Positions 6,587-10,319 of a stretch of DNA of 10,319 bases are shown in pieces. This DNA is from SURF-32 sp964648365 (GTDB lineage: Bacteria > Planctomycetota > Phycisphaerae > UBA1845). Within the stretch, counting starts at the first letter, position 1, and each line of letters starts with the position of its first letter. Under the pieces are notes generated by a model, which was not told the DNA's origin, ran no database searches, and saw nothing but the letters and a program-made list of their open reading frames with translations. The stretch lies in assembly GCA_964648365.1 (NCBI GenBank), contig CAZYLK010000205.1, positions 1 to 10,319 on the forward strand. Direction: 5' to 3'. The position numbers and the translations under genes were made by a program.

Positions 6587-6868
6587 TTAGAAGCTGACGT
6601 TGACGTCGAAGTTCGACGCCAGAATGCGGGCCTTGGTCAGCGTGATGTACGGGTTGTCGCTGATCTTGGTGACCCACAGGGTTTCGCCGCCGACGATGTT
6701 GATCAGGGGCGAGCGGCCCGGCGTGACGCCGTCCTCGGGCACGCGCAGCAGGTGTCCGGTCCAGTTGCAGATGTACGCGCCCGGCTCGTTGATGCTGTCA
6801 AAGGGAACCTTGGTTCCGACGCAGCAGTTGCTGTTATCAGGGGTGGTCTGGCAGGTGTTCGTCGTCAT
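6587..6868 (-). CDS. small protein of unknown function, 93 residues
   Basis: I do not recognise this family with confidence. ATG at 6868 is chosen because GGAGA (6877-6881) sits 8 bases upstream; the same frame could open 20 codons earlier, but without such a signal. The product is hydrophilic, with no signal peptide or membrane segment. It has four Cys: C6, the adjacent pair C15-C16, and C34. The N-terminal 20 residues are rich in Thr, Asn and Cys. A more ordered-looking body follows, with ICNWTGHLLRVPEDG (33-47), GRSPLINIVG (51-60), LWVTKISDNPY (64-74), and a tail ending in NVSF. The body alternates hydrophobic and polar residues, as in a small beta-rich fold. Its own ribosome binding site and terminator indicate a monocistronic unit between the trk and ccs genes. 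Real coding is likely; the function is open. A metal- or disulfide-binding role for the cysteines is only a possibility. Confidence 0.8.
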   Translation of the reverse strand: MTTNTCQTTPDNSNCCVGTKVPFDSINEPGAYICNWTGHLLRVPEDGVTPGRSPLINIVGGETLWVTKISDNPYITLTKARILASNFDVNVSF

Positions 6869-6876
6869 TCGTGCGT

Positions 6877-6881
6877 TCTCC
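6877..6881 (-). promoter_or_regulatory. ribosome binding site of the small gene
   Basis: Minus-strand GGAGA within TTTGGAGAAC, 8 bases before ATG 6868. This is the clearest Shine-Dalgarno in the window, and it decides the start in favour of the 93-residue form. Confidence 0.7.
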
Positions 6882-6979
6882 AAAGGGTGTAAACAAAGGG
6901 TCAGAGGGTCTCGGAACTTCGGCCGCACACCGCGCGGCCGATACCTCCCGGTTGAGGCCCGACAGTCGGATACCCGAAA

Positions 6980-7009
6980 CCCGCTGCCGATGGGGTTATC
7001 GGCAGCGGG
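6980..7009 (-). terminator. hairpin terminator downstream of trkH
   Basis: Perfect 12-bp arms CCCGCTGCCGAT (6980-6991) and ATCGGCAGCGGG (6998-7009) enclose a 6-base loop. On the minus strand the stem is followed by TTTCGGG, so the T-tract is short. It lies about 110 bases past the trkH stop and about 110 bases before the small gene. It most likely ends the trkA-trkH transcript; a structured leader of the small gene is the alternative. Confidence 0.6.
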
Positions 7010-7116
7010 CCAAGGCGACTTTGGGAGACTGAGTTATCTCCCCCACCCGCACTGCGAGGCGGCTGCCAGCGGTGTTGCAGCGGCGGAATCGGGTTGGGCG
7101 GAAGTGCGGGGAGCCC

Positions 7117-8646
7117 TTACGGCGCCTTCCAGAAGGCCGGTGAGAACAGAACCGCGACGGCGAAAAGCTCCAGTCGGCCGACCGCCATGAGGAGGCACAT
7201 GACCACCTTGCTTGAATCGCTGAACCATGCGTAGTTCTGCGTCGCGCCGGCCAGGCCGAGACCCGGGCCGATGTTGTTCAGCGTGGCGGCCGCGGCGGTG
7301 AAGGCGGTGGTCGGGTCGATGCCGTTGCTCTGCTCGATGACCAGCAGCGCCAGGCCCCCGACCGCGCAACACGCGAAGATGCCCATGACGTACACCAACG
7401 TAGAGAGCTTCATCTCCGCGTCGACCGCCTGTCCGCCGACGCGCAGGGTGCGCACGACGTTGGGTCGGAAGCCCTGCTCCAGATCGGCCGCGGCGACCTT
7501 GGCGGCGATGATGACGCGGATGACCTTGATGCCCCCCCCCGTCGAGCCGGCCGAACCGCCGACAAACATAAGGGCGACCAGGATCGCCTTGGCCGTCGGC
7601 CCCCAGCCGTCAAAATCGGCCGTGCAGAACCCGGTCGTGGTCTGGATGGAGACCACTTGAAAGGCGACGTCGCGGACGATGACCGCGGGCGACTGGTCGA
7701 TCATGGAAGCCGGCCGGACGACGAGACAAATGACGGTCAGTGCGACGATCGCGACGGCCATGATGGCAACGTACGCGCGAAGCTCGGCGTCGCGGAGGAC
7801 GCGCTGCCAGCGACCCAGGATGACGTGGTGATAGAGGCCGAAGTTCACGCCGGCCAGCAGCATGAACACGATGATCACGAGGTGCAGGGCGTGAGACGGA
7901 TATGCCGCGATGCTCGCGTCGGCCGTGCTGAACCCACCGGTGGCGAGCGTCGCGAACGTGTGGCAGACGGACTCAAAAAGCGTCATGCCGCACAGCCACA
8001 ACGCGATGATCTGCACCAGCGTCAGGCCGCTGTAGATCAGCCAGAGCACGCGGGCGGCGTCCTGAATGCGCGGGCGGACGCCCTCCGGCGTGGGGCCGGG
8101 CGACTCGACGCGGAAGATCCGCCTCCCGCCGACGCCGAGCGTCGGCAGGACCGCCACGAACAGCACGATGATGCCCAGGCCGCCGAGCCAGTGCGTCGTC
8201 GCCCGCCACAGCACCAGGCTTCGCGGAACCGTGCCGATCGCGGTCAGCGTCGTGGCGCCAGTGGTCGTCAGCCCGCTCATGGCCTCAAAGTAGCACCCGA
8301 TGCTGCTGGAGAAGTCGGATCGCCCCGCGCCGGCATCGGGCGGCGCGAACGCCGCCCAGAGTCGGTAGGGCGCCGCCGCCAGCGCCGCGCCGATGAACCA
8401 ACTGCACGCCACCAGCAGCAGCGCCTCGCGCCGGCCGAGTTCACCCCCGGCGCCGCCCCACCGCCAGGCAGCCCCGCCGAGGCTCGCCCCGATGCCCGCC
8501 GCCAGAAGCAGCGCGATGCACGCTTCCCGCTCCTCCGCATAGCCGGAAGCCCAGTCGGCGGCACTGAAGAGGGCAATGGCGAAGATGACGGCGCTGAGCA
8601 CCAGGACGAGCATCCCCACCTGCCGCACGACGAGGCCGTAGTTCAC
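7117..8646 (-). CDS. trkH: Trk potassium uptake protein, membrane subunit TrkH
   Basis: This is the ion-conducting subunit of a Trk/Ktr-type K+ transporter in the inner membrane. It has 509 residues, the usual length. It carries the four pore-loop repeats with their filter glycines: TTTGATTL (127-134), LATGGFST (234-241), TTTGF (336-340) and LNNIGPG (456-462). The conserved GSTGGGIKVIR (367-377) lies before the loop that gates the pore. The start is GTG at 8646, giving VNYGLVVRQVG at the N terminus (read as Met), as in other TrkH proteins. It overlaps the trkA stop by four bases (GTGA), so translation is probably coupled. No ATG is placed better; the first in-frame Met, at residue 11, would cut into the first helix. 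Nine G in a row (C run at 7532-7540) encode the Gly triplet of GSTGGG. The downstream hairpin probably ends the operon. Confidence 0.95.
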   Translation of the reverse strand: MNYGLVVRQVGMLVLVLSAVIFAIALFSAADWASGYAEEREACIALLLAAGIGASLGGAAWRWGGAGGELGRREALLLVACSWFIGAALAAAPYRLWAAFAPPDAGAGRSDFSSSIGCYFEAMSGLTTTGATTLTAIGTVPRSLVLWRATTHWLGGLGIIVLFVAVLPTLGVGGRRIFRVESPGPTPEGVRPRIQDAARVLWLIYSGLTLVQIIALWLCGMTLFESVCHTFATLATGGFSTADASIAAYPSHALHLVIIVFMLLAGVNFGLYHHVILGRWQRVLRDAELRAYVAIMAVAIVALTVICLVVRPASMIDQSPAVIVRDVAFQVVSIQTTTGFCTADFDGWGPTAKAILVALMFVGGSAGSTGGGIKVIRVIIAAKVAAADLEQGFRPNVVRTLRVGGQAVDAEMKLSTLVYVMGIFACCAVGGLALLVIEQSNGIDPTTAFTAAAATLNNIGPGLGLAGATQNYAWFSDSSKVVMCLLMAVGRLELFAVAVLFSPAFWKAP

Positions 8647-9995
8647 TGCTTTCTGCCCGAAATGAGTTTGCTGAGGTCGCGCTCGATGCCGCTGCCGGCG
8701 ATAATGAGCAGCCGATCGCCTTGCTCGATCGTGTCGTCGGCCGCGGGAACGCGGACGTTGTCGCCGCGTTGAATGGCCGCCACCATGCCGCCGGCCGGCA
8801 GCTTGACGTTGCGCAGGGCGTGACCGAGCACGGGAGACGTGGCCGTGGCAGCGACGTCGTAGACCTCGGCCACGCCGTCGGCCAGGGTTGCCAGCGAGCG
8901 GGCCGAGCGGGCGTCCACCATCTTGGAAATGAACCGCGCCGCCACCACGTGGGGGCTGAACGCCCGGTCGATGCCGACGTGCTCCAGCAGGTGCGAGTAC
9001 GTCAGTTGCTCGATCACGGCGATGCACGTTTTTGCGCCGAGCGATTTCGCCTGGGCGCAGGCGAGGATGTTCCGTTCATCGTCGGCGTCGACGGCCAGAA
9101 AGGCATCGGCCTCGCCGAGCCGCTCCTCCGCGAAAATGGCGGCATCCGTCGGGTCGGCGTTGATCACGGTGAGGAAATCGAGCTTGTCGGCCAGTTCTTC
9201 CGCCCGGGGCCGATCGGTCACGAAAAGGCGAACCGAAAACAGACGGCTCTTCAGCGCCCGGCTGAGCCAGACGGCCATCGACGTGCCGCCCATGATCACG
9301 ACGTTCAGATGCCGCAGCTTGCCCTTCTGAAAGACCTTGCGGGCGGTCTCGAAGCGATCCAGTTCGCCCAGAAGCGTGACCACGTCGCCGGGTTGAATCC
9401 GGGTATCCGCCCGGGCGAGGAAGACCTCGGTGCCGCGCTCGATGATGGCGACGCGCGCCCCCGGCGGGAGGGCAACTTCGGCCAGGGTGTGCTCGACGGC
9501 CGGGGTGTTGTCCTCCACGGCCAGCCGCTGCATGGCGATGCGGCCGCGGGCGAAGTCCTCCAGTTCGATCGAGCCGGGCGTGCGCAGGCTGCGGGCGATT
9601 TCCAGGGCCGTCTGGTGCTCCGGGCAGATCATCACGTCGATGCCCATCGCCTCGGCCGCGGGCGAATCGCGCAGCTCGAAAAACGCGCTGTGGTGGATCC
9701 GGGCGATGGTCTTCTTCGCCCCGCCGACCTTGGCCAGCGAGGCGCCGAGCATGTTCACCTCGTCCACCGAGGTCGCGGCGATCATCAGGTCGCAGTCTTC
9801 GATCCCGATCTCGCGCAGCAGCCGCATGTGCGTGCAGTTGCCGAGCACGGTCTTGATGTCGAGCCGCTCGTCCAGGGTGCGCAGGCGCTCCTCGGACAGT
9901 TCGATGACCGTCAGGTTGTGCCCGGCCTGAGAGACGACCTCGGCCGCCCGCGACCCCACCTGGCCGGCGCCGGCGATGATGACGTTGAGAGCCAT
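8643..9995 (-). CDS. trkA: Trk potassium uptake regulator TrkA, two RCK modules
   Basis: This cytosolic nucleotide-binding subunit assembles on TrkH and controls its opening. It has 450 residues in the tandem layout of TrkA, not the single module of KtrA. The first Rossmann (RCK-N) domain spans about 1-120, with GAGQVG (9-14) and an acidic Glu32 at the end of strand 2, as expected for NAD(H). The first TrkA-C domain is at about 138-225. The second Rossmann domain is at about 229-350, where the glycine loop has degenerated to GGTSMA (236-241). The second TrkA-C domain is at about 370-445. ATG at 9995 places the Rossmann strand at residues 4-8 as normal; upstream in-frame codons give a low-complexity Pro/Arg/Ser stretch and are rejected. 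AGGAG lies 16 bases upstream, rather far. It overlaps trkH by four bases. Confidence 0.95.
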   Translation of the reverse strand: MALNVIIAGAGQVGSRAAEVVSQAGHNLTVIELSEERLRTLDERLDIKTVLGNCTHMRLLREIGIEDCDLMIAATSVDEVNMLGASLAKVGGAKKTIARIHHSAFFELRDSPAAEAMGIDVMICPEHQTALEIARSLRTPGSIELEDFARGRIAMQRLAVEDNTPAVEHTLAEVALPPGARVAIIERGTEVFLARADTRIQPGDVVTLLGELDRFETARKVFQKGKLRHLNVVIMGGTSMAVWLSRALKSRLFSVRLFVTDRPRAEELADKLDFLTVINADPTDAAIFAEERLGEADAFLAVDADDERNILACAQAKSLGAKTCIAVIEQLTYSHLLEHVGIDRAFSPHVVAARFISKMVDARSARSLATLADGVAEVYDVAATATSPVLGHALRNVKLPAGGMVAAIQRGDNVRVPAADDTIEQGDRLLIIAGSGIERDLSKLISGRKQ

Positions 9996-10027
9996 AGACT
10001 TTGCGCCAAAACTCCTGCTGGGCGCGG

Positions 10028-10033
10028 ATGATA
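10028..10033 (-). promoter_or_regulatory. candidate -10 box for trkA-trkH
   Basis: Minus-strand TATCAT matches five of six bases of the TATAAT consensus and would place the transcript start near 10021, leaving a leader of about 26 bases that includes AGGAG. No good -35 hexamer is found 16-18 bases upstream, so the call is tentative. Confidence 0.3.
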
Positions 10034-10092
10034 GCGGGAGGAGGCAGGGATCGCGAACGGGCGGGGCGCAGCCGCTCGCGCGGTACACCGGA

Positions 10093-10319
10093 TCAGTCAC
10101 ACGAGAAGGCCTCGGGCGGGAAGCACCCGAAGGGGGCCACCAGCACGACGGTCTGCTCCCCCGAACGGCGCTTGAACTTGCCCTTGGCCTTGGTGCCCTT
10201 GATGGGGAGGAAGGTGGCCTCCCCATTCGCGGTGACGACGATGCTGCCGCCGGCGTGATCGCGATTGCGGAACACGGCCTTTACGCTGAAGCGTCCCTGA
10301 GCACACTCGCTAACGGTGA
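10093..10319 (-). CDS. C-terminal end of an unrecognised protein
   Basis: A minus-strand frame is open from the right edge to TGA at 10093-10095, giving at least 74 residues. I do not recognise it. The visible part begins TVSECAQGRFSVKAVF and continues with GGSIVVTANGEATFLPI, then a Lys-rich stretch KGTKAKGKFKRR (40-51), then QTVVLVAPFGC, and ends in FSCD. Alternating hydrophobic strands with Gly turns suggest a beta-sandwich. Three Cys (5, 65 and 73 of the visible part) would fit disulfides in an exported protein. A GTG at 10275 could start a 60-residue form, but the frame continues sensibly upstream, so a truncated longer gene is more likely. The stop lies 97 bases before the trkA start. 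Confidence 0.6.
   Translation of the reverse strand, partial: TVSECAQGRFSVKAVFRNRDHAGGSIVVTANGEATFLPIKGTKAKGKFKRRSGEQTVVLVAPFGCFPPEAFSCD

Noticed and set aside
8647..9027. An N-terminal extension of trkH to 9027
   Set aside because: These codons lie inside trkA in another frame and give Arg/Gly-rich sequence. TrkH proteins begin at the position of the GTG at 8646.
8721..10031. A 436-codon plus-strand frame opposite trkA, with similar frames opposite trkH (7657-8772), ccsA (2418-3479) and kmo (615-1328)
   Set aside because: All are mirror frames of well-supported genes and share the same Arg/His/Asp/Gly-rich composition, with no recognisable motif or start signal.
9996..10226. An N-terminal extension of trkA to 10226
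   Set aside because: The added residues are low-complexity Pro/Arg/Ser and would overlap the upstream gene. The Rossmann fold starts right after ATG 9995.

Overview
The window is GC-rich bacterial chromosome, and every gene I can support lies on the minus strand. In transcription order (right to left) these are: the C-terminal end of an unidentified protein, trkA, trkH, a 93-residue orphan gene, resB, a long-form ccsA/resC, and a kynurenine 3-monooxygenase gene cut by the left edge. The long ccsA, the oversized ResB-like protein, the dispersed palindromic repeats and the loose gene spacing suggest Planctomycetota or a similar phylum. That placement is an inference from gene architecture; there is no rRNA or other phylogenetic marker here.

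Right part (about 6.9-10.3 kb): trkA and trkH overlap by 4 bases (GTGA) and encode the cytosolic NAD-binding regulator and the membrane subunit of a Trk potassium-uptake system. A 12-bp hairpin about 110 bases past trkH probably ends this unit. Upstream of trkA is the tail of an unrecognised protein that runs off the right edge.

Middle (6.5-6.9 kb): a single small gene of unknown function has a clear ribosome binding site and a good intrinsic terminator, so it looks like its own transcription unit.

Left-centre (1.6-6.2 kb): resB and ccsA encode the two halves of a System II (Ccs) cytochrome c maturation machine, which moves haem across the membrane and attaches it to apocytochromes. They are 180 bases apart. 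Each stop codon is met by a different degenerate short tandem repeat: 7-base units at resB, 8-base units at ccsA.

Far left (1-1.6 kb): the 390 bases between ccsA and kmo hold four copies of a short perfect palindrome. Its stem sequence differs between copies while pairing is kept. The kmo gene belongs to tryptophan/kynurenine metabolism (quinolinate/NAD route) and has no partner genes in view.

I found no new multi-gene system. The most unusual items are the covarying palindromes, the tandem repeats beside both ccs stop codons, and the orphan small gene. No tRNA, rRNA, CRISPR array, transposase or phage gene was seen.
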